From Sipunculus nudus (taxonomy: Eukaryota; Annelida; Sipuncula; Golfingiida; Sipunculidae), in assembly GCA_026874595.1 (NCBI GenBank), contig CM049308.1:95282624-95346623 (forward strand): 64,000 nt of DNA, given 5' to 3'. Position 1 is the first letter of the stretch; every line of letters begins with the position of its first letter. This document shows positions 34,868 through 47,644 of this stretch, in pieces. The notes under the pieces were generated by a model. It made no database searches. It worked only from the letters and a program-made list of their open reading frames with translations, and was not told where the DNA came from. Made by a program: the position numbers and the translations under genes.

Positions 34868-37766
34868 CTAGACATTTCTTGGCACCGCAGGTGCCAGAGT
34901 ATCCCCAGACATAGTAGGCCCCCACCCCCTTTATAAATAGACCCCCATTTTTAGCAGCATATACTGACACTTGGCATATTCATTGTTTCTTCCATCTAAC
35001 AGTCCACAATCTTGTTAAAGATGTTGGCCCTGTGACCTTGATCTTTTTAAAGATGTGTCCTGTGACCTTGACCTGTGACCTCATGACCCCAAAATCAAAT
35101 CTGGTCTTGCTTTTCCAATGGGACATATGCAAGTTTAGTTTGAAATCTATACATCAATAAAGCAGGAATTATCACCCAGAAACTAATTTTTGGACAGATG
35201 GCTCCTGTGACCTTCACCTTTGACCTTGTGACCTCAAAATTGATAGTGTTCTTCCTCTCTTGGCAGGAGAACTATATGTGCAAGATGAAAGATCTGAGAT
35301 GAAATATTTGGATGAAAATGCATCCACATCTTTTTAAAGATGTGTCCTGTGACCTTGACCTTTGACCTCATCACCCCAAAATCAATTTGGGTCTTGCTTT
35401 TCCAATGGGACATATACAAGTCAAGTTTGAAATCCATACATCAATAAAAGCAGGAATTATCATCCAGAAACTAATTTTTGGACAGATGGCTCTTGTGACC
35501 TTCACCTTTGACCTTGTGACCTCACAATTGATAGGGGTCTTCCACTCTTGGCAGGTGAACTATATATGCAAGGGAAAAGATCTGAGATGAATTGTTTGGC
35601 TGAAAATGCATCCACAATCTTTTTAAATAGGTTTCCTGTGACCTTGACCTTTGACCTCATGACCCCAAAATCAATTTAAGGTCTAGCTTTTCCAATGGGT
35701 CAAATTCAAGTCAAGTTTGAAATCCATACATCAATAAAAGAAGGAATTATCATCCAGAAACTAATTTTTGGAAAGATGGCTCCTGTGACCTTCACCTTTG
35801 ACCTTGTGACCTCAAAATTGATAGGGTTCTTCCTCTCTTGGCAGGTGAACTATATGTGCAAGATGAAAGATCTGAGATGAAATATTTGGATGAAAATGCA
35901 TCCACATCTTTTTTAAGGGGTGTCCTGTGACCTTGACCTTTGACCTCATAACCTCAAAATCAATTTGGGTCTTGCTTTTCCAATGGGACATATACAAGTC
36001 AAGTTTGAAATCTATACATCAGTAAAAGCAGGAATTATCATCCAAAAACTAAATTTTGGACTGATGGCTCCTGTGACCTTCACCTTTGACCTTGTATCCT
36101 CACAATTGATAGGGGTCTTCTACTCTTGGCAGGTGAACTATATGTGCAAGATGAAAGTTCTGAGATGAATTGTTTGGCTGAAAATGCATCCACAATCTTT
36201 TTAAAAAGGTTTCCTGTGACCTTGACCTTTGACCTCATGACCCCAAAAACAATTTGGGTCTTGCTTTTCCAATGGGACATATACAAGTCAAGTTTGAAAT
36301 CCATACATCAATAATAGCAGGAATTATCATCAAGAAACTAATTTTTGGACAGATGGCTCCTGTGACCTTCACCTTTGACCTTGTGACCTCAAAATTGATA
36401 GGGTTCTTCCTCTCTAGGCAGGTGAACTATATGTGCAAGATGAAAGATCTGAGATGAAATGTTTGGCTGAAAATGCATCCACATCTTTTTTAAGGTGTCC
36501 TGTGACCTTGACCTGTGACCTCATAACCTCAAAATCAATTTGGGTCTTGCTTTTCCAATGGGACATATACAAGTCAAGTTTGAAATCCATACATCAATAA
36601 AAGCAGGAATTATCATCCAGAAACTAATTTTTGGACAGATGGCTCCTGTGACCTTCACCTTTGACCTTGTGACCTCAAAACTGATAGGGGTCTTCCTCAA
36701 TTGGCAGATGACTTACATGTGCAAGATGAAAGGTCTGAGATGAAATGTTTGGCTGAAAATGCATCCACAATCTTTTTAAAGATGTGTCCTGTGACCTTGA
36801 CCTTTGACCTCATGACCCCAAAATCAATTGGAGTCTTGCTTTTTTAATGGGACATATATAAGTCAAGTTTGAAATCAATACATCAATAAAAGCAGGAATT
36901 ATCATCCAGAAACTAATTTTTGGACAGATAGCTCCTGTGGCCTTGACCTTTGACCTTGTGATCCCAAAATTTATATGGATCATCCACTACTGGCAAGTGA
37001 GCTATATATTCAAGATTGAAGACCTAAGATGAAAGTTTGGCTTAAAATGCATCCACAGTATCTTTTAAAATGCCAGTCCAGTGACCTTGACCTTTGACCT
37101 CATGACCCTAGAACCTATAGGGTTCTTACTTTAGTGGTGGGCCATACATAAGTCATGTTTGAAATCCATATGGCTATCAACACTGGAGATATCATAAGAG
37201 GTGTGTGATTTTCACCATATATGGCAATATTCAAGGTCAAGGCCACTATCATAGGAAAGGTCATGACCCCAATTTAAATTAACATCATCCCATAACCCAT
37301 ACCTATGTATATGCATAATATAAAAGAAATCTGTCCATTAGTTTTTGACTTCTAATGCTCACAGTACTGTAAGGTGGCAATTTTGGGGGTATTAAACGGC
37401 ACAAAAACAAGTAAAGAATAATAGGTGGCGCCACCAGTTTCTGGAACATGACAACCCTATCCATGATCTTCCATCAACTTGATTTTGGGATAAATCCATG
37501 CAAGATTTCTTGAGATATTAAAGAATTTGTGTGATTTTCCCCAAAATTGGACCTATTCAAGGTAAAGGACACTCTCCTAGTAAAGGTCATGACCTCATTT
37601 TAAATAGGCGTCGTCCTCTCACCCATATCTATACATATACCAAGTTTGGTAAAGTTCCGTGAAATATTTTTTGGGTTATCGCGCCAACAAGATTTATATG
37701 CGGCGGCGGCGGCGGCGGCGGCGGGACCGGTATGAAAACATAGTATCCCCCGACTTTGTCTGGGGA
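34868..37766 (-). mobile_element. Non-autonomous Helitron with exact ends (2,899 bp)
   Basis: In reverse it begins TCCCCAGACAAAGTC (37766) and ends with the hairpin GGCACC-tgc-GGTGCC, then AAGAAATGT, then CTAG (34871-34868). The flanks are A (34867) and T (37767), i.e. insertion at AT without target duplication, the Helitron rule. The interior is about seven 289-bp units plus a CGG microsatellite (about 37701-37724) and a GTGGCGCCACC block. No Rep/helicase coding is visible; the repeated 61-67-codon frames are shadows of the unit. Confidence 0.85.
35060..37110. repeat. 289-bp tandem array with TGACCTTTGACCT motifs
   Basis: The exact 13-mer TGACCTTTGACCT occurs at 35356, 35645, 35934, 36223, 36798 and 37088: spacing is 289 bases, or about twice 289 where one unit has TGACCTGTGACCT. 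A second motif, TCACCTTTGACCTTGTGACC, recurs in each unit. In reverse this is AGGTCAAAGGTCA, the DR1 arrangement bound by nuclear receptors. Confidence 0.9.
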
Positions 37767-38125
37767 TACAATAATACTGACTTAATTTCTAGCATGTACA
37801 TAGGAACTATATAGAGGAATATTTACGGTAAATATGAAGAAAACCAGATGAGTTGTTTTGATATTAGGCAGTCCTGAAGTGTAAAAATAGATTTCTAATA
37901 AAAAATTGAGGTTTTTCCTTAATATCTCGAAGGAACGAAGTCCTATTGACCCAATTTTCGGCATGGTAGGAGATTTTGGGGACATCTAACTGTATGCCAA
38001 ATTTCAGATTCATTGGTCCAATGGTGTCGAAACGTGCCAGTCTTATGGACGGACATCTGGACAGACGGACGGACGATGGACCACGACTATAGCTCGGATG
38101 ACTTATAGTCAGCTGAGCTATTAAT

Positions 38126-38400
38126 CATGGCAATCAAGGCTATAGTTTTTCAGATACCAGAGCTTTTGAATCAAATTTTTTATTATTCTGGGAGATGCTT
38201 TGAGCCCCATAGCTCGAAGGATATAGGTCACAGTGACCTAATGTCCTAGGAGATTTTTTTATGGACTGCCAAGGGTATTCAATTTAAAGATTCCACATCC
38301 AGAAATTACGATTTGTGCCCAGTTAATGGACTGACAGACAGACTGACAATGGACAAAGAGTAATCGCTATAGCTCAGATGATTTTCAGTCATAATACTTC
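38126..38400 (-). mobile_element. Helentron-like type A fragment with 5' end
   Basis: One decayed type A unit followed in reverse by the 5' terminus (ATCGCTATAGCTCAGATGAT at about 38364-38383). The opposite end is missing. Confidence 0.55.
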
Positions 38401-39226
38401 CTTAAGTCCATATTTGTACTCATTTTATGTAAAATTGGCAAAGGTTATAAATCCCTATAACATAGTTATTAGGAAACATAGATACTCTCCTGTCATTGAA
38501 AGGTAATGTTATATCTTTAATTATGTACTTTTGATCCACTGTGGTTCGTTGTACATGTCCAGACATCTTTCTGTCATTGGTCTTGGTCTTTTATAGTACG
38601 GTTTTTCATGTATAAGCATTATTCCTGTCAGGAACACACAGAATACCAGACATCTGCATCCTAAAGAATGAAGGCTTCCGCCATAAGAGGGGTCTCTATT
38701 GTGGCCAGGGAGCACAGGCCTCTGCTGTAAGGGGGGGGGGGTCTCTTTTGTGGGATGCTCCCAAAACCTTGTTAACATTCACTTAACTGGCCCATATTGC
38801 CAGTTCCATACTTGCAGTACAGTGACAGGACATTTGTTAATACATTGATGATGATTTGTATTCCTGGATGACATTCCTAAATCTGGATCACGTGCTGAAT
38901 CCACACCAAATTCTCATTCTTCATTGGCTCAAAAGGCCCTGAAAATTTCATGAGATTCTGTTCATGATTGCTTGAGTTATGTTGTGAACTAACACACAAA
39001 CCCTCCTGGCAAGGCACTTGAGACATATTTTGGTCTTTTGCAGTCTTGTAACAAAAGACACCTGAGAGGACAGGACAACGATGTAGTTGATGTAAGCAGA
39101 AGATTTATTAGTTATACATTGTTATTTAAATTGTTGTACTTTCTAAATATGGTTTAGCATGCACATTTTCATATTTCTACAATACATGTACTTTTTATTT
39201 ATATCTAATCACCACAGATGTGAAAT
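38401..39226. other. No firm gene; possible 48-bp exon at 39044-39091
   Basis: Mostly unique DNA with a G tract at about 38731-38741. At 39028-39043 TTTTGGTCTTTTGCAG resembles an acceptor, and at 39092 GTAAGC resembles a donor. The 48 bases between are open for 16 codons (SCNKRHLRGQDNDVVD) and a multiple of three. This is a weak microexon candidate with no gene around it to join to. Confidence 0.2.
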
Positions 39227-39312
39227 ATGAACATTTTTACAGACATTGTTAATATGACCAGCAGATATTATGATTATATCAGATCAGCCTGGCAGGATCA
39301 GGATCCCCCCTG

Positions 39313-40026
39313 TCTGATGTCACATCTTACACAAGGACTTAGTATGAACAACCAACTCCTCTGTCTGATGTCACATCTTACACAAGGACTTAGTATGAAC
39401 AACCAACTCCTCTGTCTGATGTCACATCTTACACAAGGACTTAGTATGAACAACCAACTCCTCTGTCTGATGTCACATCTTACACAAGGACTTAGTATGA
39501 ACAACCAACTCCTCTGTCTGATGTCACATCTTACACAAGGACTTAGTATGAACAACCAACTCCTCTGTCTGATGTCACATCTTACACAAGGACTTAGTAT
39601 GAACAACCAACTCCTCTGTCTGATGTCACATCTTACACAAGGACTTAGTATGAAAAACCAACTCCTCTGTCTGATGTCACATCTTACACAAGGACTTAGT
39701 ATGAACAACCAACTCCTCTGTCTGATGTCACATCTTACACAAGGACTTAGTATGAACAACCAACTCCTCTGTCTGATGTCACATCTTACACAAGGACTTA
39801 GTATGAACAACCAACTCCTCTGTCTGATGTCACATCTTACACAAGGACTTAGTATGAACAACCAACTCCTCTGTCTGATGTCACATCTTACACAAGGACT
39901 TAGTATGAACAACCAACTCCTCTGTCTGATGTCACATCTTACACAAGGACTTAGTATGAACAACCAACTCCTCTGTCTGATGTCACATCTTACACAAGGA
40001 CTTAGTATGAACAACCAACTCCCACA
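39313..40026. repeat. 51-bp tandem array, 14 nearly identical copies
   Basis: The unit includes CTGATGTCACATCTTACACA and AGGACTTAGTATGAACAACC. Units differ at almost no position (one has AAAAACC for AACAACC at about 39652-39657). As 51 is divisible by three and the unit lacks stops, both strands are open: forward 39227-40033 (17-residue repeat CLMSHLTQGLSMNNQLL) and reverse 39298-40014 (repeat FILSPCVRCDIRQRSWL). The forward frame has an ATG and a non-repeat leader of 28 codons, but nothing marks it as a gene. Confidence 0.95.
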
Positions 40027-40639
40027 TGAATGAATCCCTCTTCTACCACTTTGTAGATAATGCTTAGTTTTAAAAATGCATAGTTAAACACAAGCTTATA
40101 CATTGTGGTTTATCAGGATTTTACAATGTATAAACTGAAATTTTTTAACATAAATCCCCCATACATCATCATTATATCTTATGAACTTTTTTATTTAACA
40201 GTAAAATAATTATACAGTAACATTAACAAAACAAGGGCAACTGCACGTACAGCTAACTTTAATGATCACATGGTTATATATCGTCCTGCATGATGCAAAA
40301 CAGATCATAATTAAAAAAAAACTGGTCCAGTTAAAGTGTCAAAAAATATATACAAGTATTCAAAGTATTATGAGTTATCAGTATCTGTATGTATTATCAG
40401 GTTGACCATATGGTTACTCCCTGGCCTAATATCAGTGAATGTTGAACAGAAGCACCCTTATCTGAGAAACTGAAGTTTACCATATACAGAAATTCTCATA
40501 GATTAAACATGAAAGTGACTTTTAGCACTACTTGTTGACCATGCTAGAGTCCTCAGCGCAAGGTCACAACTACCCAATATTCGCATTACACAAACTCATT
40601 TTTTTGTACAAATAGAAGTTACCAAAATATATCTGTGTG
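40027..40639. other. No gene seen
   Basis: AT-rich unique DNA between two tandem arrays, without recognisable coding or mobile-element ends. Confidence 0.4.
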
Positions 40640-41105
40640 TATCAAGACCACTCATAACAGTTTGTAGAAGGCTACACTTGTGTTGCTGTTACAAACAAGA
40701 CCACTCATAACAGCCTGTTATCTGTATCAAGAAGACCACTCAAAACAGTTTGTAGAAGGCTAAACTTGTGTTGCTGTTATGAACAAAACCTCTCATAACA
40801 GTTTGTAGAAGGCTAAACTTTTGTTGCTATTATAAACAAGACCACTCATAACAGTTTGTAGAAGGCTAAACTTATGTTGCTGTTATAAACAAGACCATTC
40901 ATAACAGCATGTTATCTGTATCAAGAAGACCAATCATAACAGTTTGTAGAAGGCTAAACTTGTGTTGCTGTTATAAACGAAACCTCTCATAACAGTTTGT
41001 AGAAGGCTAAACTTGTGTTGCTGTTATAAACAAGACCATTCATAACAGCCTGTTATCTGTATCAAGGAGACCACTAATATGAGTTTATAGAAGGCTTAAC
41101 TCGTG
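40640..41105. repeat. About 54-bp tandem repeats with an interspersed spacer
   Basis: Units share CATAACAGTTTGTAGAAGGC, then TTGTGTTGCTGTTATAAACA. Some are separated by a block of about 35-40 bases, CAGCCTGTTATCTGTATCAA. About six units with moderate divergence. Confidence 0.8.
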
Positions 41106-41639
41106 CTGTGGTGATAAAATGATAAGTTAAAAATCAATAAAGGAAATATGGTTCATGTGTGGACAAGGCCCAGCATGTGAGATGACACCAGTCTAGTGTC
41201 TTCCTGGTCGGGTTTACTTTAAACCTCTTGCAGCCATTTTACACACATTCCTTTAACACATTCTGCTATATGACTTGCACATACACATACTCATGGAGAA
41301 TAAGCTTAACATATGCACTGTGTGCCTTTAAAATATAATGAGAAATCATGACAACCTAACCGTTGATACACACAGATACCAACACGACAAAAGATATCCT
41401 ATCTCTTGCCAGCAAAACACAAGAAACACAAGGATCTTACCATCAAAACACAAAATCTCTAGGTTTTTATCATCAAAACACAAAATCTCTAGGTTCCAAC
41501 AATCAAAGCACACACAAAAATAGCTAAATATCCAAGAATATATGCAATCCCAAGCTAGTCTCTTTTAATTGAGAAAAAAATTGAGAAAATGTCATAGTGC
41601 ATGATATAGGGAATGTTATATAATATACAGAATATCCTG

Positions 41640-41691
<52 letters not shown>

Positions 41692-44323
41692 TGATATGAA
41701 TTACTTTTGTATATATGGTGTGTTGTAATTTATAAAATTTTCAGTTGCTTTATAATGGTTATGGTTGTCATCAAACTAACCAGTCTACACTACATTTGAA
41801 TCTAATGCCATTATTGAAATGAAATGGATGAACTTATATACTGACCACTGTCCAGATTTGTACATGAACTTATTTGCAGTCTTGAAATGGTTATTCAGCA
41901 GACATTAACAGAACTTTGAGGTAGATGTATGTACAAGTCAGCAGAAACACACTTTCTCCTGTCATATCAAACAACATTACCACAACTACTTACCCTTCAA
42001 TCACAGAACTATTAAGTCGGCAGAAATGCACTCTGTCCTGTCAGGGTAAACAACATTACCACATCTACTTACCCTACAATCACAGAACATTCATATAAAA
42101 TTAGGAAATGGTATAAAATACTACTTCGTGACTGTCACTTTGATAACATGAATAAATTATCAGTGATCTTTATAATGTTTACTGGTTTTAACCAGTGGTT
42201 TAAGATACTAGCAAACATAAAAATAATATGATTCATATTCATATGTGCATTTTGTACAACAAACTTTATACCTAGTGGCAGAAAATCTGTAAATCAAAGT
42301 GTAAATCAGTGTACTATAACAATAAATTGTACTTCCATTTGCTATTTTTTATTTGTGTACTGGTACTCCTCCTCTAACTGGTAATATCTCGACAGAAAAA
42401 GCAACTCTACCATTCACATAGCTGTATTTACCTTACACATTTACCTTCAAAGTTCACATGTCCAAAGGATTCAAGAATCTATACTCCAATACAAATCATG
42501 CAGGGCAGGGAGATTTAATATTCATTGGAACACAAACAACTTTGTAGACAGTAAGCTTGAGCACTGAAGCATTGCTTGTTTAACAGAGGGCAGAGTAAGC
42601 ACTGAACCAGTTGTTTAGCAGCACAAATACATGAGAAAATTGTGTTGAATGCAATATTCCTTAATGTCTTAAATATTTTAAATTGGTAAAAAAATTGAGA
42701 ACACAACAAAGAATATTATATGTCTAGAACAACATGACAGACTACCATCTGATAAGTCTCTTATCTCACATGCAAGGTATAACGGATCAGGTGAACATTG
42801 TCTATTCATCATATACATGGGGGGGGGGGGGGGGGGAGAGGGGGCAACAAATCTTTAAGCCACTTTTTTAAATGACCATGTGAGTTATCAACTTGATAAC
42901 AAGGTAACTAGACCCACACAATAATATATAGCACTGGGCACTTAATAAAAATATTATCAACCTTTCTGGTATTACGTTGTTACTGAACTGAAGGCAGCCA
43001 TTTTGTAACAAGGTCCATAGGGCCAAGTGCTGATATGGGAGCCTGTTGGTTGATATAAAGACAATACTAATAAAAATGTGATAATGCATATGAAAGGGAG
43101 TACTTATGGCAAGATGGAATGTTAAAGTATAAAGTACTGAATGGACTGAACCTCCTCAAGTTGTAAAAGTGATCGACCCGTAAAAGTAACCAACAAAATG
43201 TGAGGCAATTTTTCTATCACAGTACTGTATTTTTGGAGAATGAATAATAGAATATTTTCTCTTTTTAGAAGACATATGCAAGTACCACAGAAATTTTTAT
43301 TTAGTTTTTTTTTTATTTCTTTAAAATATGCAATAAGCAGGACTGGCTAGGGTGTATAAAATTCTATTTTGCTAGTAATTTGTATTTAACATTTATATTT
43401 GTTTTTGTCCCCTATATCTTGTTCCCATACTGCTTGTCTAAGAACACATTTCAGGATTGTCACTTTGTATGTTTCAATATTATTAAATACATGCATAATC
43501 TGCAAACAAAAAAATATCTTCATTAAAACATTTAAAGGATCCACTGGTAATTCTTCCTTAATGTTACCTGGTTATAACAAATCTAACATAACACTGACAG
43601 ACATGTACAGGAATAAAACAATAATGATTAAAATGCTTAATTAAGAATTACATAAAAACAAGTTTGGGCTCCCTCTCAGATAACTACCTTTGTGTTACAT
43701 CATTTATCAGCAGCTTAACATTCAAGAAAAATAATCTGAAAAAAGTGACAGTAATTCAAGTTTGCTGTCAAATCAAAGATGACTTGAAGGCAGGTAAGTA
43801 AACCCTAAGCATCTACAATAATTTGAAGTACCAACTGATTTTCAAAGATATAAATAATATAATTCTTGCATTACAGTATGTGTACAGCTAGCACATACAC
43901 TGATTGCAGTTAAATGTACATACAACAAAAATGCATACTGTTAAACTGAATAGTAACATGAAATCATAAATTAATGATGAACCATGGTAATTTGCATCAA
44001 ATAAAATGTATAATACAAGGATAACACAACAATGTTTACTCGGGAATTTTATTTATACAATTTATTTTTGTATATTAACAAAAATAAGCACATGGTCGAA
44101 AAGGAATGAAAACAACTCTCATTTCAGTTAGCTTACATTACATTATAAAAGTAAAAGTATGTTTAAGTGACACCAAAGGAAGAATGGGTGGTTTAATACA
44201 TGTCATTAGAACAATCATCACATATAATTATTAATCTTGTGACTGGATTCTTACCCATCGTTAAAATTCTTGCTGTACTCCTCAGAATTTACATATCGTA
44301 ATACTGATTGTTGATATTTTTCA
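41106..44323. other. No gene seen; unique AT-rich DNA
   Basis: Contains TCAAAACACAAAATCTCTAG direct repeats (about 41430-41490), a TA microsatellite (about 41643-41688), a direct repeat around ACAACATTACCACAACTACTTACCCT (about 41970 and 42050, sharing shorter blocks) and a G tract (about 42820-42836). No exon with both splice sites and domain-like coding was recognised. Confidence 0.45.
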
Positions 44324-45028
44324 GTTTGTGAAGAGCTTTTCGCATAAGAGTGGTATATATAGTATTGTGACAAAGTCAACCATTATCAGGTATTCACATT
44401 TCAAAAGACAACTGGTATTTATTCTAGATTTGTAATTTATATCAAAGGCCAAAGTTTCTTGTTTGGATAAAAGAAACCAGGCCAGAAGACAGTGAGGAAC
44501 AGGCATATCCACCAGCAGATATTTATATTCAAGTCATACATCACTTGACATGTCTCTTAATGAACTTTTCCGTGAATTGTAGTAGCATGTATATCATCAT
44601 GACTGTCAAATCCAGACAGCTTTACTGCTACCACAACATTATATGCATCTTTACTGGTATGTTCACAAGGATACTGGTGATCTATAACAGTGAAATGGTG
44701 CCATAAATATGATATTTAACATAAACATTTGTAAACTTTTCACACTGATTAGTAATAATGATAATACCAAGTGAATACAGTACACCTGACTAACAGGGTA
44801 TCTTAAGATGTTGCTTTCAACAAATGCCTAACTCAGGCTTGACAGTAAACTTTACCTGTAACACCCATGTCACTAAGGTGTGACAGCAAGCAGTAACCTA
44901 AAGCTCTCTAGGGTGACTAGGGTTAAACCAGTGTCTGGCCTTTTCCTTAACAATGAGGTAGACATATTTTTGGTAAGCACTTTACTGACTGTTCACCACC
45001 TACCTATGACTGGCTCTGAATGGTGACA
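44324..45028. repeat. Segmental duplication, source copy (705 bp)
   Basis: Starts GTTTGTGAAGAGCTTTT and ends at GGTGACA. It matches 47645-48350 nearly base for base, with a few substitutions and small indels. Its borders show no flanking direct repeat, so it is the likely donor copy. Confidence 0.9.
44557..44681 (-). CDS. Putative terminal coding exon, unknown protein (copy 1)
   Basis: In reverse, TTTCACTGTTATAG is an acceptor-like sequence. The exon then starts at 44681 and is open for 41 codons to TAA (44559-44557): HQYPCEHTSKDAYNVVVAVK then LSGFDSHDDIHATTIHGKVH. The composition and mix of residues look like real protein rather than repeat translation, but I do not recognise the family. 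The paralogous copy at 47880-48004 keeps the frame, the stop and the length exactly. Its visible coding changes are one synonymous change (Pro) and one conservative change (Phe to Tyr). Upstream exons on this strand were not found. Confidence 0.4.
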
Positions 45029-45456
45029 GATGTGAAGCCGTACCTGTACTTGATAAAAAGAACCTTGACTAAATTCAATTATTACAAACATCTTGATATT
45101 GGACCCCTAGAATCTCAAAACTGAATCACTCAAAATTCAAAACTTGACCTTAAATAAAGCATCAATATGTATTGTCTTTTACAGTTCTCAGCTCAAGCGC
45201 ACAAATTAAACAGTTTGAATTCTTCTTAAACAAAATATTTAAGGCAGTATTTAACATGATACTTTCATAAAAAAGTAAAACTTACCATACCAATAATATA
45301 TATAAATATTGAGAATAATCAATGCTTTTTTAAGATATGGATCCATATAATGCATCAATATATCTCATGAAATTTCATATGTCACCAAAAATTTATATAA
45401 CTTGTAAACACTTAAAACATGGCACCATCCCTACTTTATGTTAAAACAAAAATAAA
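45029..45456. other. No gene seen
   Basis: Unique AT-rich DNA between the duplicated segment and the next mobile element. Confidence 0.4.
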
Positions 45457-47484
45457 CTAGGGACCCATGGGTCTCGAGGCTCAGCTGAATTTGTCTATTA
45501 GGATAGGTTTATAAGCTTTTTCATGTATGGGTCCTGTGATCTGTTTGAAGCCAACTTGTCTACTCAAACTGGAGTTATCATCCTGTAACTTTGACCTTTG
45601 ACCTAGTGACCTCAAAATCAAAAGGAACCTTCCCCTATTGGCTGGTGCACCACTTTGGAGAGGGTAGGTTTGGAATGATAAGTTTTGCTTAAAATGCATC
45701 CACAATCTTTTTAAAGAAATGGGTCCTGTGACCTTGACCTCATGACCCTAAAATCAAGACGGATGGAAAGGGCGATTTATATAGGGCATCAGCATATTCA
45801 AGCAGGGCCCAAATAAACAACACAAGGTTTCAGGACACGGATGAAACTACAGTTGTGAATCTGTTTTAATTTCGCAGTCTCAAAATACAGGTAAAAATGC
45901 ATAAAAAATAAAAAGAAAATACTGGTTGCACCACCAGTCTTCATGAACTGAAGAAACCAATCAACATCAATAAACACACCTGGGTTCAGGATACTGGATG
46001 AAACAACAGCTGAGAAACTGGCATAACTGCTGTCATTTGACTGTCTCAAAAATAGAAAAAAATGGTAAAAATTAGAAACAAAAATAAAGATTATATTTCA
46101 TAAAATATAATATGTATTTATTTATATAAAGAAAAAATATAAGATGATCCATAATTCTTAATTGCCTCACCATTTATCCCAAATTTGGTCTGATAGCACA
46201 TTATGCATACAAATTTTTATTTTTTTTACCACAAAAAAATATAGATTTTATAAATTTGCAAAACCAATAAATTTCTAAAAATATAACTTGATTCAGAATT
46301 TTCAATTTTAAATTGCATCTTTATTTATCCATTATTTTGCTCATATATTGTCAAATTATACTTCCTGATAGGTTTAATTACATTTTATTTTGTTTAAAAT
46401 ATTTAAAAGGAAATTAATTTCTTCAAAAATGTTGCATTACCACAACATCACACTGTGGATTAATCCTTGATTTACATCAGTTTTGAACAATGGGTTGGAA
46501 ACTGCTTTACAATTAAGGAAATACATTTCAAACAATAACAATACTTGCATGACACTTGGTGTGCCGGGGGGGGGGGGGGGGATGGAGGGTGATATAAGAA
46601 TAATTGTACTGCTTACCCCTCTGCTCCCCCAGTGACACATGACAAATCAGGTAAGCAGAAAGAGCTGCACTGAATGACCTCCAGTGACCAAAGTGGGCTG
46701 CTTGACAAAGCGCTAACACACTAAGAGCCTAAAAAAATTTAATAACTAACCTAATTTTGAAGCTTTTATTTTAACAGATTGAATCCTTATGTGTACATGC
46801 TGTGAAAATCAAATCCACAGTTCTTTAAGGAAAAAATGTACTTTGCTCATATCGGGCCAAATTTAAGGTACTGTTTCATAGTTATGCTATTAACTTAAAA
46901 AATTTCTTATCTGACTGCTGGTATATAATTGAATCTTGATTAAATATGTTATATCCTGGGGAAAAAAGTCTTTAGCCTCAGGAATTATCTTGTGAGGTGA
47001 GTAAATATATTTCCTGGTTTTTAAAAAAGTGCATTATGTTTGAGCCCAACTTTAATAATTTATGCAATATTGACCTAATTTATGGTATGTACATAGGAAA
47101 TATAAGCAGTAATGGTTATACACAACTTGAATGCAATAACACCCGTGGTTTTCATGGTGGACAGTTCTGAAGTGTAACAATAGGTTTTTACTGGAATACG
47201 GAGGCTTTCGCTTAATTTCTCAAAGGAACATAGTCGCTGTGACCCAGTTTTTAGTTTGGTAGGAGAACTTGGGGACGTCTGACCAGATGTCGAATTTAGA
47301 ATTTGTAGGTCAAATGGTTTCAAAACATGCCCTGTTAACTGACAGCCAGACCTCTCTAGATGTATACTGAGAAGTTTCTAGGTCCAGCTGTTCCTATTTG
47401 TGCCCTATTAACAGCTGGCCCGACGGAGGACAGACAAAGCACCATCCCTATACTTAAGTTGACTTTCAGTCAGCTGAGCTAAAA
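45457..47484 (-). mobile_element. Helentron-like element, both ends, mixed type A/B interior (2.03 kb)
   Basis: Forward reading starts AGGGACCCATGGGTCTCGAGG (3' terminus in reverse) and ends AGTCAGCTGAGCTAAAAA at 47484. From left to right: a TGACCTTTGACCT block (exact 13-mer at 45592-45604), decayed type A units (45830-46065), then type B body with a G tract (about 46565-46581). The interior therefore combines sequences that are separate in other copies. Confidence 0.7.
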
Positions 47485-47644
47485 ACCTTATACAAATTGT
47501 GTCATTCCTTTATATCTGGCAAGATATTTTTGCAAGTAATATTTTGCAAAAAAAATACAGTTTATTAAGTAAGAATGCTAAAAAATATGCTTATGGCCGG
47601 TAATACCCTGACGGATGTACAATTTATAGTCATTCACTATCAGA

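Larger units (their letters stand above)
30303..38125 (-). mobile_element. Outer Helentron-like type B element containing nested insertions
   Basis: Pieces at 30303-30576, 34694-34867 and 37767-38125 join into one type B body. It ends in reverse with the 5' hairpin (GCTCAGCTGACTATAAGTCA at 38125). The first gap is a type A element (30577-34693) placed between GCCAATATTT and AAAATATAACAG; the unbroken form is at about 21866. The second gap is a Helitron (34868-37766). The left end at 30302/30303 is a junction with another type B copy. Confidence 0.75.

Noticed and set aside
35387-36743. Recurrent 61-67-codon frames (MGLAFPMGHIQVKFEIHTS) as a gene family
   Set aside because: They follow the 289-bp Helitron unit exactly, occur on both strands and have no independent features.
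43750-43800. CAG/GTAAGT donor at about 43797 as the end of an exon
   Set aside because: The donor is perfect but the upstream open stretch is only about ten codons, with no good acceptor or recognisable protein.
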